From positions 1,431,924 through 1,495,923 of the forward strand of contig JACDOX010000081.1 in the NCBI GenBank assembly GCA_014549065.1: a stretch of 64,000 nt of DNA, written 5' to 3'. The notes beneath the pieces were generated by a model. It was not told the DNA's origin. It saw nothing but the letters and a program-made list of their open reading frames with translations, and searched no databases. The position numbers and the translations under genes were made by a program. This stretch comes from Cardinalis cardinalis (taxonomy: Eukaryota; Chordata; Aves; Passeriformes; Cardinalidae). Shown here in pieces: positions 35,101 to 46,843 of the stretch (position 1 is its first letter; the number at the start of each line of letters is the position of its first letter).

Positions 35101-38100
35101 GAACGAGAGCTCTGGGGTTAAGCTGGAAGTGAATGAACGGTGAGTTTGGAGGACATGGGACAGGTCTGTGCTGGGGTGTGCTCTGCTCCAAAACAGGCTG
35201 GGTCTTGAAAAACCCATTTTCTGAGGCCAAAGCTTCCCTGGATGCTGAACACTTTTCCCTTGCTGCTTCCCCTCAGGATTCTGAACTCCTGCACGGATCT
35301 AATGAAGGTCAGTGCTGCAGAAACCATCTGNGGTGCACAAAACTGTGACCTCACACCAGCAGCAGCATCCATTTTCCTCTATGAGACCCCCATCAAACCC
35401 CAAAACCTGTTTTACTTCCAGGCCATCAGACTTCTTGTAACAACATCTACAAACCTACAGAAGGAGATAGTAGAAAGTGGCCGGGTGAGTCCTCCCTTAC
35501 ACTCAGCTCTTTGTGCTGANATGAAATACAGGAGAATTTCCCCCAAATTGCAGAAACACTCTGGATTTCATGGTTTCCCATGTCAGCAGCACTCTGGCAG
35601 TCCCAGTTGCTGGAGATGAGCTGCTCAGCCCTGTGCTCTNTTGCACAAACCTCTGTCACCCTTGCAAACCTTATCCATCGAAAGATCATGGCTCAAATTT
35701 GTATTTTAAACCAAACCCAGCTCAAATTTGTAGGCTTGGGACTCTGATGTTTTTCNTGATAATTGTTTAAGCAGGTCAGTAAGAGCAGCATGGAGAGCAC
35801 AGGAATGCTGTCTCCNCCTTGATTTATGGCTTTATATATGAATTTACACATTATTACACTTCATATGGGTATTTAATACAGATTTATATGTTGCTGCATA
35901 TCAGACACAAGTTAATCCAGGCCATAATATTCTCATAACAACAGGGGGCAGCAACAACTCAGGAGTTTTATGCCAAGAACTCCCGCTGGACCGAAGGGCT
36001 GATCTCTGCCTCCAAGGCCGTGGGCTGGGGAGCCTCGCAGCTCGTGTAGGTACCCAGGGCTGGGAGCTGCCCNNGGACACAGCTCCAGGGGCTGCACCCA
36101 GGGCTGGCTCGTGCTTCCCTGTCACCCCACCCTCCAAAATCCCCAAATTCCCNCTGCTGAATTGCTGATTCCTCATTGCTGGCTCCTTGTGGACATCTCT
36201 GGTTTTTACGGACCCTCAGTTTGGTTCGTTGCTAATTCCTCATGGAGCATCGTGGCCTGGGTTGGACCACACGGTCACCCAGCCAGGGATGGCAGTTCCT
36301 CCCTGTCTGCAAACTGGGAAATCAAATCCCCCCCTGTCCCAGTTCCTGCTCAGCTGGTTGTGGATGGGGTGGTTGGAAACTGCCCTGTGCCAGTGCAGGA
36401 AATGTGGAGGGGTCTCCTGGGCAAAGCTTTAAAATTCTCATCCATTATGAAAACAAAATCCTTCCTCGGTCCAAATCACCTGGATCATGGCTTTGANTAA
36501 TTGCTTTGTGTATGAGCTTTAATAACAGCTGCACTCAAAGATCTTAGAGATCTTTTCCAACTGTAACAATTCCACGATTCTGTAATTACAAAGCTGCTGG
36601 ATCCAGCTGCTGATTTCTGAGGGTATTAGCAGGAGATGAATAATCTGCACTTGCTCTGACCCAGTCTCCCTTTGCCCCCCCTGCAGGGAGTCTGCAGACA
36701 GGGTTGTCCTGCACACAGGGAAGTACGAGGAGCTGATTGTCTGCTCCCACGAGATCGCNGCCAGCACAGCCCAGCTGGTGGCTGCCTCCAAGGTGGGTGT
36801 CCCAGCAGGACCCTCTGGGTGTCTCCTCCTCCTGTGCCACGGNGTTCCCCTCCTCTCTGCCCACCCTGCAGGCTCCCAGAGCAGGGAGAAGGGAAGCTCT
36901 TGCTGTTTTCCAGTCTGGGATTTGTGTGTGAATATTCCCACACCCGAGGCTTGCCTTGGAAAGGAAGATGTGTAAAAGCTCCTGTCTTCCTCCTGTCAAG
37001 CTGGTTNTGTAAAGAAAATGTTAATAACTAACAAGAAATCCAGAGAAGCAGCTGCAGGAGCTGGAGTNGAGGATGGTGGACTTTGGTCCTTGCCACCTTT
37101 CCTGTTGGTGTGGGTGGAAGTGAGGGGTGGAGTTTTCAGTGATGCAGGTCAGGGGGGAGGGAGATCCATAGGGATTTTTACACCAGGTGGGTTTAAAATT
37201 AAGAGCACGGTTAAAAAACCAGAGCTGTGTCTTCACTGAGTGCTTGGCTCAGGTGGGAGCAGAGCTGGTTTGCTGCCCTGGGGCTGAAGGGCTTTGCAGG
37301 GATCACCTTGTCTGGCCATGATGGGATCACTGAGGATAACCCTTCCCATCTGTCCATCCATCCATTCTTTCCACTCCCAGCTTTTCATGCCCAAAAGATC
37401 TTTGCCTGTGCCTGGGGCTCCCTGGAGCTCCTTGGGTGCCATGGTGGGCGCCCACAGCCATTCCTGTGCTCGTTGCAGGTGAAGGCTGAGAAGAGCAGCA
37501 GGAACCTGGCCAGGCTCCAGGAGTGCTCACGCAACGTCAACGAGATGGCAGCAAACGTGGTGGCTTCCACCAAGTCGGGGCAAGAGCAGATAGAGGAGAA
37601 AGGTGAGGTTTTTTTGCAAAGGTAGAAAACCCCACCCCAAATCCCTTTCTGGCCTGGGGAAGACCCCGAGGTGTCTGTCCAGCTCTGCTGTGGCACGTGA
37701 GGGGTGCACTGAGTGGGGGCCGTGCTGTCCCCCACAGACACCATGGACTTCTCGGGCATGTCCCTCATCAAGCTGAAGAAGGAGGAGATGGAAACGCAGG
37801 TACGGCCCTGAGGGGGATTCAGCACGGCCACAGACGGGCCTGGCCCCGCCACGGGGGTCCCCGTGCCCCCAGCACGGCTCCCAGGATGGTTTTTGGCACA
37901 GGTGAAGGTGCTGGAGCTNGAGAAGCGGCTGGAGGGCGAGCGGGTGCGGCTGGGCGAGCTGAGGAAGCAGCACTACGGCCTGGCCGGGGGCTGCGAGGAC
38001 GCGCCCGAGGACGGGGAGGCCCGGCCGGCGCCGGCACCGCGGCGAGGGATCCTGAAGAAACCCCCCATAGCCCAGAAACCCGGCCTGGGGGAGGTGAGGC

Positions 38101-38188
38101 CGGGCTGGGGGCAGGATGGGGGGCAGGGGGTGCTCCGGGCACGGCTCTCACTGCCTTGGCCTCNGTGCCCTTCTCGTTGCAGCCGTAG
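26112..38188 (+). CDS. HIP1R: HIP1R, huntingtin-interacting protein 1-related, exons 2-32
   Basis: Exons: 26112-26175, 26581-26723, 27027-27083, 27299-27379, 27468-27544, 27843-27904, 28951-29091, 29546-29603, 29691-29766, 29933-30070, 30144-30202, 30272-30344, 30670-30853, 30965-31053, 31657-31773, 32183-32284, 32550-32744, 32944-33091, 33377-33463, 33775-33882, 34171-34307, 34851-34961, 35081-35139, 35277-35307, 35422-35484, 35945-36045, 36687-36792, 37479-37602, 37738-37799, 37902-38093 and 38183-38188. Every phase joins and all introns are GT-AG. The visible protein is 1016 residues, about 1047 with exon 1. Order: ANTH phosphoinositide-binding domain (ending near exon 6), linker with IPEEAPEDEEPENLIEIST, long coiled coil (exons 13-19; clathrin light chain binding and dimerisation), then the actin-binding I/LWEQ (THATCH) module (exons 23-31, with RWTEGLISASKAVGWGA and LIVCSHEIAASTAQLVAASK). 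HIP1R couples clathrin-coated pits to actin at the plasma membrane. The C-terminal tail ends at PGLGEP, shorter than human. Confidence 0.96.
28719..28828 (+). repeat. Interspersed repeat copy A in HIP1R intron 7
   Basis: About 105 bp beginning agggcagcgtcctggggtta align with 31090-31199, including shared blocks taaatc-ctcc-tttt, gggctggg, tatcca, gcagagc and tggtcc. The shared segment is in the same orientation. It resembles a dispersed element or a local duplication, and I could not assign a family. Confidence 0.6.
31090..31400 (+). repeat. Interspersed repeat copy B in HIP1R intron 15
   Basis: The first part matches copy A (28719-28828). The second part (about 31256-31376, around gggatatcactt) matches copy C in intron 18. 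Copy B thus joins both segments and is the longest member in the window. It also holds T-rich ttttgttgttgtttttt filler at about 31190-31210. It may be an LTR or other retroelement fragment. Orientation is arbitrary. Confidence 0.6.
32816..32938 (+). repeat. Interspersed repeat copy C in HIP1R intron 18
   Basis: About 120 bp (gtgggatatcacttgcan, then tggaaaggggctcttgaggg and tcacctgtt) align with 31258-31380. Its 3' end runs directly into the polypyrimidine tract and acceptor of exon 19, so part of that acceptor region may be element-derived. Confidence 0.6.
36541..36590 (+). mobile_element. Short CR1 3'-end fragment in HIP1R intron 27
   Basis: The stretch atcttagagatcttttccaa, followed by an attctgtaatt-like tail, resembles the 3' terminus of avian CR1 LINEs (gatcttngaggtcttttccaacc and the ATTCTATG tail) in sense orientation. 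Only about 50 bp are recognisable. No reverse transcriptase sequence remains. Confidence 0.55.
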
Positions 38189-39095
38189 CAGCCCCCGGGC
38201 CCACCCTCCTCCCGCGGTGCCTTCGCGCTGCTGTGCCTTCCTCGGTGCCCGGCCTGGAAACAATCCCACACTGGATCCTTTCCTGAGGAACAGATTTTAT
38301 TTTTTGTTTTCCTTTTTTCTGAACTCTGGAGTGGCGGGGCTGCTGCGCTCCCCCGGCACTGCTGAGTGCTCTTCTCCTCCTTTTCCTCTTCCTCCTCCTC
38401 CTCCTCCTTTTCCTCTTCCTCCTTCTCCTCTTCCTCCTTCGCTTCCTTCTTCTCTTCCTCCTCTTTTTCCTCCTCCTCCTCGCCTGCCAACCGGCTCTCC
38501 CGGTTTAATTTAATTTGGGGTTTGTTTGGGTTAATTTTTTTTTCTTTTTTAAGGACTTTATCAGCACTAGAAGTTTTCAGTAAATGTAGCTCTACTGTAC
38601 TGCTCAGACCCTTTCCAAGAACTGTGAACTGGTTTTACAGTAGGAAACTGGTGGGCTTTTCTTGCAACCATTTTTTTAAATTCCCCTTTTTCCAGCCTGA
38701 GGAATATTTGACTTCATTTTGNCGTGGGATCAGCCCTCAGCAGGAAGGGAAACATTTGCCTTCCCCACCACGTGGAGCAGGGCTTTTGTTCAGGAAAAGC
38801 AGTTACTGACACACACTGGCAATAAGGATACAAACGTTTTTATTTTTTTTTTTTCCTTTTCTACTTTTTATTACTACAGCAATGTCAAGGGATCAGTTGC
38901 ATTTGTTTTATATTTAAGATAATTAGCAGAATTAAATCTAACCGTGGCCTACGGGAGCCAGGGACTAGAGAAGTCTGCAGCAATAAGGAATTGCTGATGT
39001 GGAGAGATGCGGGGGCAGATTAAAATCCTGTCAGCTGTGTCTCCCTTGGAGCAACTACCGGGATGTAGATTATTAAAGGAGCAATATTTAAAATA
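38189..39095 (+). other. HIP1R: HIP1R 3' UTR with CT-rich tract and candidate poly(A) signals
   Basis: After the TAG at 38186-38188 the sequence is non-coding. A pyrimidine tract of repeated tcctcc/cctctt runs 38369-38481; on the other strand it reads as a glutamate-rich false frame. Variant signals ATTAAA occur at 38931-38936 and 39072-39077. No canonical AATAAA was seen before the AT-rich repeat, so the transcript end is uncertain. Confidence 0.5.
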
Positions 39096-39219
39096 CTTCT
39101 GTGTTGCTTTGTTGTTGGGGAGGGGGCTGATGACAGGGCCAGGGCTGTGGCAGGGTTGGTTGCAGGAAACTGGGCCTGAGCTATGGGGAAGAGACAGGCA
39201 GTAAATGAGCTAAATGTGC

Positions 39220-39700
39220 ATAAATATATCTGTATATTCACATAAATATATATAGAGAGAGTCCTCTCTATGTATAACCATATGTATCTATGGTTCTGCA
39301 TTTGCCTATATATATATACATAATATATGTTTTTAAAAAATATATATAATATATATATTATATATATATTAGATATATTAGATATATTTTATATATTATT
39401 TTATATATTATATATTTATACATATATATGCATTTTTGCGTATTTTATGTGCCTATACCGTTATACACGATATATAAAACATAATATATGATATAATTAT
39501 ATTTTATATATATAAAAGATATATTATTACAGATATATGATAGGTAATCTATAGATATGATTTATAATATATTTATTATTACATACTATATACATGTTGC
39601 ATATATATTATTATATCTCTATTAGATAAAATATAGGTGTATATATATATTTATAGATTTATATATATATTTAAAACAGGCAGCTGTATATGATACATAA
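39220..39700. repeat. AT-rich simple repeat (TATA-type microsatellite)
   Basis: About 480 bp are dominated by tatata, atatat and tatatt with few C or G. It lies between the convergent 3' ends of HIP1R and VPS37B. Such sequence is unstable, and its exact length may differ between individuals or assemblies. Confidence 0.9.
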
Positions 39701-39719
39701 TATAATAATATCATGCAGG

Positions 39720-42700
39720 TGATAAGACTGAAGCATTTGGAGCTCAGCATGACAAGGTGACCACAGCTGCCTTGTGTTTAGGTGGTGACTTGTGAGGGTC
39801 CTTGTCATGTTCAGTCAACATTTACATGCCATCCCTTGTTACCNTCAGGCCCAATTACAATCAAACTTCATAAAAGCCACAGTAAAACCCAGGGCTTTTC
39901 ATCTCTGTGACTGCCAAGAGGCTGCAAAGCAGTTAACAGGAATTACAAGTGGCTGTACCTCAGGTAAACACACCTATAATGTATTCCAGTATTTATTTAG
40001 TTACCAAACAGTCTCGTGATGGCCGCAGCTTTCTGAGGCCGCACATCCCCAGCCTGCCTGGGCGGTTTTTGGGTTTTTGGGTTTATGGGCAGTGGCACCA
40101 GTGCCGGGGCTCCAGGGCTCGTTGTGTGGCCCAAGTGCAGGGCCCAGGGGGCTCTGGTGCTCCCCTGCAGCTGCTCTGGTCCTGCAGGTGCTGCTGGGTC
40201 AGCCCAGCCCCAAGGTTTGGTCCCTGCTCTGCCCTGGGAGAGGCTCGCACAGCCCTGGGTGCTGCTGTCACATCAAGTGACAATGACACAGCAGTGACAG
40301 GGGCCAGCTCCCTGCTGAGNTTCGTTTCTCTCAAGGAAGTGCTTTCTGCAGTAGCTCAAGGTTTATTTATAGACAGTGATAAAGTTATATTTGCTGGGAG
40401 ACTGACGTCAGCCAGCCACTCACATTTCATCCCGGAAATATTGATTAACCAAGAATGCAAACTTTTAAACTTTTACTACCCTGAGTTCAGCCACAGTCCT
40501 ACTTAAAGGATTTGTTATATTTAAAGAATTCAAAAATAAAATGATGTGTGNCTAAATGGAACTTGTTTACCCCCACTACTGTCACACTGATTTGCTTAAA
40601 ACCATCCAAGCCAGATAGATAATCAGAAGTCTCAAAAAGNAGCAGCACAAATAAAAATAAGCTCTAAACCACTTGAAATGTAATCTAAGTTAACATTTGT
40701 ACAAAAATTATTGTCCAGTCTAATTTTTTTTCTTCAGTCCTATACTTTTTTGGAAAGTGTTTGCTATTTGTAGCCGACAAAAATACCAGAACAGACAAAC
40801 TGTGTGTCTGCAGAGGTTTAGTTTGAGATTCCATCAAGACATCCTGTTGTGCAGGATCCAATTTGNTAATGACTTTTAAATACCATTATTGTGGCTGTGG
40901 AGAGAGGAAGATGTTTGCTCCTGAGAACAAATTTTACTCAGTACCTGTAAGAGAAGCATTGGAAAATAACCAAGTTGTGAAATAATCCACCTTTTGCTCC
41001 ATTCCACCAAGGTGAGTAGTTTATTTTTCTTGGAGAAGCTTTCAAGCAGGCTGTTATCTCAGCCCTCCTCTGGCTCCCTCAGTAGCCAAAGCTCCAGTGG
41101 CCACAGATTAGTCTGAACACCAACACACGAAGCAGCTGCAGCTCAGCAACAGAGAGCAAAGCTGGCAAAACACAAGTGTGAGATCACTGGGGGCAAAAAG
41201 GGCATTGAAATGAAGCTCACAAATAGAAAACAGGCTGGTGCAGGCTCTAGGAAGTCAGGTAAAGAAACCAANCCACAAAACTTCTGCAAAAGTATGTTTT
41301 TAAGAGCCCTTGAAGCCACAAAAAGCAGCNTTTTGCAAGAAAAGTTATTTTTCTGCTGTGCCCAACCAGGCATGAATTAGATGAGTTTGGGCAGCAGAGT
41401 ATGTAGGGATGGTATTTCCTGACTGACCCACTCAGAAAAACGACTGGGGTAACCCAGAAGCACCAGCTAATCAAATNATTTAACAAATGCTTCATGGGTA
41501 TGCAGGGTTAAATAAAAACAAAAAAATACAAAGCTGGTCTGGATTCCCCTCATACCTTGTGAGACAACACNCCCCAGGCCAAAAGGCATTTCCAGCATTT
41601 TCTGCTCAGCCAGGTGGGCTCATTGCAGTGCTGAGAACTTTGGCACCTCCCATCCTCCGGGACTGGCTCCCTCCAGGACTAACAAACCCTTCTGGAATCA
41701 GCCCAGCCCCAGCAGGGGTTGCTGGAATAATGTGCAGTTTTAAGTGCACATAGCAAGGTGTGGGATTATGTGGTGAGAAGGAAACATTTTCAGCTTTGAA
41801 GGAAAAAATAATTCCTACTTATCACCTACAGGAGTGCAGAAAAAGCACCTTTGAGCGGTTTGGAAATAATAAGCAGTGTTTAAAAAATAGCTTTTAGCTT
41901 ACAGCAGGATCCAGGGTATGCAGTGGCACATCTCCCAGCCTCAGCACCGGGATTTGTCCTGCAGGTAGGGGAAAAATGGAGAGGGAGAGCAGAGGCTGCC
42001 CAGGGACAGCCTCCTGCAGGGACAAGGGGCACAGCCTCAGCAGGGCACCTCTAAAACTCCCNTGGAGACACAAAAACCCTCAAGCAACACGCCCAGTTCC
42101 TGGTGACCACATCTCAGAGAGGTGAAGAGGCAAAGCTGTAAAATGATTAATGTACAACCCGGGGGGACTCAANTTACAGGAGCAAAGGGACGAGGGAAGG
42201 ACCTGCAGCCTCCAAAGCCACCTCCAGGGAAGGGACAAGCCAAGGCCACATGGACACTGCAGTGTGTCCCCAACACCTTTTATTGTGGCATTTTGCTTTT
42301 TCAACACCCAAGTGCCACCTGAGTCCCCTCCCTGGCAAGGTGTGACCCTGGCAGGTGACAGCAGCTCCTTTGCACTGGGAACAATCCCAGCCAGAACAAC
42401 CTCTGGGGACACCGAGCCCAGGGCTGGAACAGGCACAGCTGGAGTCCCCCAGCTCTGCCAGCCACAAAGCAGAGCAGATTCTTGGAAGAGCTGAGCTGAA
42501 GAGCTGCAGCTTTTACATAACACCTGCCCCTGCCCACCTGCACTGAGTCAGCACAGCAGCGTTCCCTCATCTGCACTCTCCCTTTCCTGCAGAAGGTTAT
42601 CCAAGCTCTGCAGCCACCACAAAGGGAAGGGATCAAGAAACAATTAAAAAAGGGAATTTCTTCCCTCATCAGTTATTCTGGTTTCTATTTTGCCTCACTA

Positions 42701-43200
42701 CTAAAGTGACAGATATCACAGAAAATTACATCAGGTCTTTTCTGCCCTCTGACTCATATTCCTAAATAACTCTGGTTGACTCATTTCTCCTAACTGGGCT
42801 GGTATCTAAGATTTTCCTCTCTTAAAAAAAAAGCTTTCTCCCTTCAGCCTTTCACAGTGATTCTGAACATTCCCACTAGCTAATTGTAGGAAATTAGACA
42901 AAAAGCAAAGGGGTTTTACCTGACAGACAGCCCACCTACCTCATTGCCCTGATTACANCATGTGAAATCTGTGAGCAAACCCATCCTGTATCAGCTACAT
43001 ACAAAATGGACTCATCAGATCCAGCCACTAAAAACACAGCCAACAGATTTACTATGAATAATTAAAGCATTTTGCAGTTTTATGTTCTACATCCACCTAA
43101 AACTGTTTTATTGCTACAGAAAAAAAACCCATTAGGGTTTAAAGTCATTAATAGAACTGCACCAGGACTGAAGGGAGCCACACGGGGACAGGACACCAAG
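39720..43200. other. Spacer between the HIP1R and VPS37B 3' ends
   Basis: Non-coding sequence without a supported exon. There is an AATAAA at about 40535 on the plus strand, and several TTTATT sites could serve minus-strand transcripts. Part may belong to extended 3' UTRs of either neighbour. Confidence 0.45.
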
Positions 43201-43211
43201 AGATATGCTAT

Positions 43212-46200
43212 TTTATTTAAAATCAGAACACAGTAGATAACAGAAAGACTTATTATGCAAACAACTCCACTGTATGTTCACAACTTGCTCAGCATATAAA
43301 GCTGCCCCTTGTTGAGGCAGTGCAGGGTCACACAGAGGAACTGCTCAGGCACAGGACGACTCTGCCCCCTCTGAACTCCACGTCCACACGCAGCTCCATG
43401 GGAGGGTACAGGAATTGCTGCTCTGAGCTCTGCATCTCCGTCGTGATTCCAGTTTGGGAGGGCAGAGAAGCCCCGGGAGAGGCGGAGGCTGCGGCAGCGG
43501 AGGTCGGGGCAGTGCCGGAGACCTCGAGCAGCCACAGGGCCCAGGGGCCGCCCAGGGCAGCTCCTGCTCCCCCCAGCGGTCCCGAGGTGACCTGTCTGGA
43601 TCAGGAACAAACCTCTCCACCTGCCCTGGGAGCAGCCCTGAGCGCAGCGAGACCCCCAGGAGGCNGAACTGCAGTCCCAGTCCCAACTCACAGAACTGCA
43701 CACCAGAGACTGGCACAAACAATGCTGCCCAAAGAGAGCATTTCCAATGCCACCAACACTCTAAAGCCGTGTTACACATGGTATTTAAAGGATTTTTCTC
43801 CACTCCAANTGCTTTGGGGAAGTATATCTATTTGTAGCAGACATCAAAAATCCTTTATATATATATTTTTTTTTTGGCAAGCATCGTGAGCCACCCCCTC
43901 TCAAGTCTCAGCTTGCCTATGGCATTTTAATCTCACTATCTTATGAACAGTGCAAATTAGTACAATTCTAAACATCCTAGCCAGAGCAGAATTAATTTAT
44001 TAGCTATAACAGAANAGGAGAAGCTGTTGAAGGGCAACAGGTTGAAAGCACTGACACAGCTCTTGCCAGGTTAGTGTTTCGTCAAGTTTGTTGCTGAAAG
44101 GACTGAACAGCTTTCCAAAGTCATTCTTCTCCTTTACCCTTAAACATCACCAGCAGTCAAGTAAATATTTACAGTTTGTGTGCACACACACACACAAAAT
44201 TAATGGCAAAACGTTTTCCATGAGCAGCTGGACTTCAGTTATGAGCTTGCAATAACTGAAACATCACATTAGTTACATCAGCTATGTTCAAACTTACCCA
44301 TCAGTGAAGGCAACTATTAGCTTACAAATAGCAGATACAGCTGTTTTTTTCTGAAGTATGAGGGTCAGTTTTTGTAAAAGTCAGTGCTCTCGAAGAGCCC
44401 TTCAATTAGAGTTAAGCAATGGCCATTCAAATGATAAAAATGCTAATATCCTAGAATTACAATCACAAGTAGTGATCCTAAGGCACATCAGCCACATGCA
44501 TATGCAATAATGCATTGTTTTGCTTCCAGACAAAAAAATTGCATTAGCTTTGTCTGTATTTAGTGTGCACAAGAGGTTGTTTTAAGATAAAGTATCCCTG
44601 AAAGGTCATTGTTATCACAAAAGTTACCAAAAGACAGAAGATTTAACAAGTAGTAAAAATATTTCTGGACTACTAATACCAATAAAGTCTGATACATAAA
44701 ATGCAGTGCAAATTCACCATACACTTATCTCTCACCCCCATCACTTCTGAGGACTTCCAACCCTCAGAAAAAAAGTTGGCACCTGATAAGTGTAAAATAT
44801 ACCTGGTTGTTTTTATGAAATCTCAGTAAAACTGAATTGGGAGTGTTTTAGAGTTTCTGTGTAGCAGGCTCAAAGTATGAATTTCTGCACTCAGACACCA
44901 CCCTGGTAGCCCCCACCCACTTTAATTCTTTTTAGGACACATTTCTACAGCAGACTCATGTTTAGCATCCAGATAGAACAGCTGCCACCCAAATACCAGC
45001 ACTAACAGCACAGCAAAGTTACTTTGAAACGAGTCTTAATTAACCATGCTTAGACAAAGNTTCAGTGAGAAAATAATACCAAGAAAAGATATCACACTAT
45101 TAAAAAAAACCAAAAAACAACCACATCCTGTACCATCACTAGATTACAGAAAAAACACACTTTGCAAACAAATCCAATGCACATTGCTTCACAAAATCCC
45201 CCATCTATAAAAACTTGCCAGACTTACACTGGGGAATTGGTTCAGATGCCAGTAACACTGAGCAGCCTTCTGCCTCGGTCTGCAGAAGGCAAAACAAGCC
45301 AAATGACCACGTTCATGTGTTCAGAATTGAGAGCTTCCTGTTATGAGCTTAATTTCAGATTAGTATTTGCTAGCCACCACACTCCAGAGGAAATGATTAA
45401 AGGACAATTCAGGTCTTACATAAAGAAAAAAAAAAAATAGATATTCTGTTCTGACTGATGTTTGTAGTACAAACTCCCAAACAATGCAGTGCATTCCAGC
45501 ACAATGATACCAAAATAACTGAAATAACCAGGGGCTCTGACAGATTCTGGACTGATTGATAACAAACTCACAGACACATTCTCTGCAAACATCAGGGGTT
45601 AAAATCTGCCTCCCCCAGTGCTGCATTAAAATACCAGCATGTGTCTGCACCTCAGGATTCAAGAGTCACATCGAGAGTGAAATCTGAGCTGCCCTTAAAG
45701 CCTCTCCCATCCAGTGGCAGAAGTTAAGAACAGATTCCATAGGATGCACACAGCCACCATGGACTTCAAAAGGCTTTTCTGCTTTGCCTACTTGCAGAGA
45801 AACATTAACTGCAAATTCCAGATAGATACACATGCCCCAAACTGCCAAACTAAACGAAATGGGAAAGTTAAAAGTAGTTCTGCCAAGTGAGAGACAGAGT
45901 TAAGGGATAAAATGAAATTGTGGAAATTCAAGTGGGCAATTACATGTGAAAATCCAGTATTTGATTAAGAAAATACCCTGCCTAGATTCCTGGAATCACA
46001 TGGTAGCAAAAGCTAAGCACCTGTGTAAAAAAAATCATTTCTGTATCCAAGGTGTGGAAAAGGAGAGAAAAANCAACCATTAGAAAGAGTCTTAATAGGC
46101 AAGGAAATAAAACTGCCTGGTAAAGTGTCTATAAAACCCTAAACTGGCTCTACAAACAGTTTAGTTTCATTTCAAGAGACCAGGACTTTGAGGGTATCAA

Positions 46201-46843
46201 GCTNTTTAGGAGTGGGAGTAGTGCCTACTTTGATTACACACTGTCTAAGGTAACAACTGAAATGCAGAAATGAAACTCTTGTCCTTTTCCCTGTCTAAAC
46301 CCCCCCAGGTGTTGTGACAGGAGTTCCAGCTCAGTGAGCTCTGAAAACACCGTGCACCTGGGCCTGGATGCAGGAGGATGCTGAGGGGGCCCTGTGCACA
46401 GCCCTGCCCTGCAGTCAGGTATGGCTGCCACCACCCCAACACTGTCACAGAATTCCTTCGAGGGACAACCAGCTCCCCGTTAGCCACACATCCATCCAGC
46501 TGCCAGGGGAATACATCAGAACACGGGAGGATGCTGATCTACCATCACTGAGGAATTCAGAGCGTGACTCTGTCTGTAACGTCAGCAAATCCACTGCCAG
46601 GGCCTTCCCAACTCGATGGATTTACAGAATTTAGACCTCACCACCTTCCTAGGAAAACCTTGTCACCACTGACCTTTGCAAACAANTATCACATTTAGCA
46701 AAGCAATTGCAAACCTCTGTGCCACAGCTCAGTCTTTGTGCTCCACTGTGCAAAGAACAGAGGCTCCCATTGCCCACAGCAAGTCTCTGATGGGGGAAAA
46801 GGAAATGTAAGCACCAATACAAGAGTCAGGCGCACCCAAATAT
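43212..46843 (-). other. VPS37B: Probable VPS37B 3' UTR with candidate poly(A) signals
   Basis: Downstream of the VPS37B stop on the minus strand lies AU-rich sequence with no exon. Minus-strand AATAAA signals are seen as TTTATT at 43996-44001, 43212-43217 and 43107-43112. A long 3' UTR would fit the family, but which signal is used cannot be told. A GC-rich island at about 43400-43690 interrupts the AU-rich sequence. Confidence 0.45.

Noticed and set aside
37819..38490. Glutamate-rich 223-residue frame on the minus strand
   Set aside because: It is the reverse complement of HIP1R exon 31 and the CT-rich 3' UTR tract, with no independent support.
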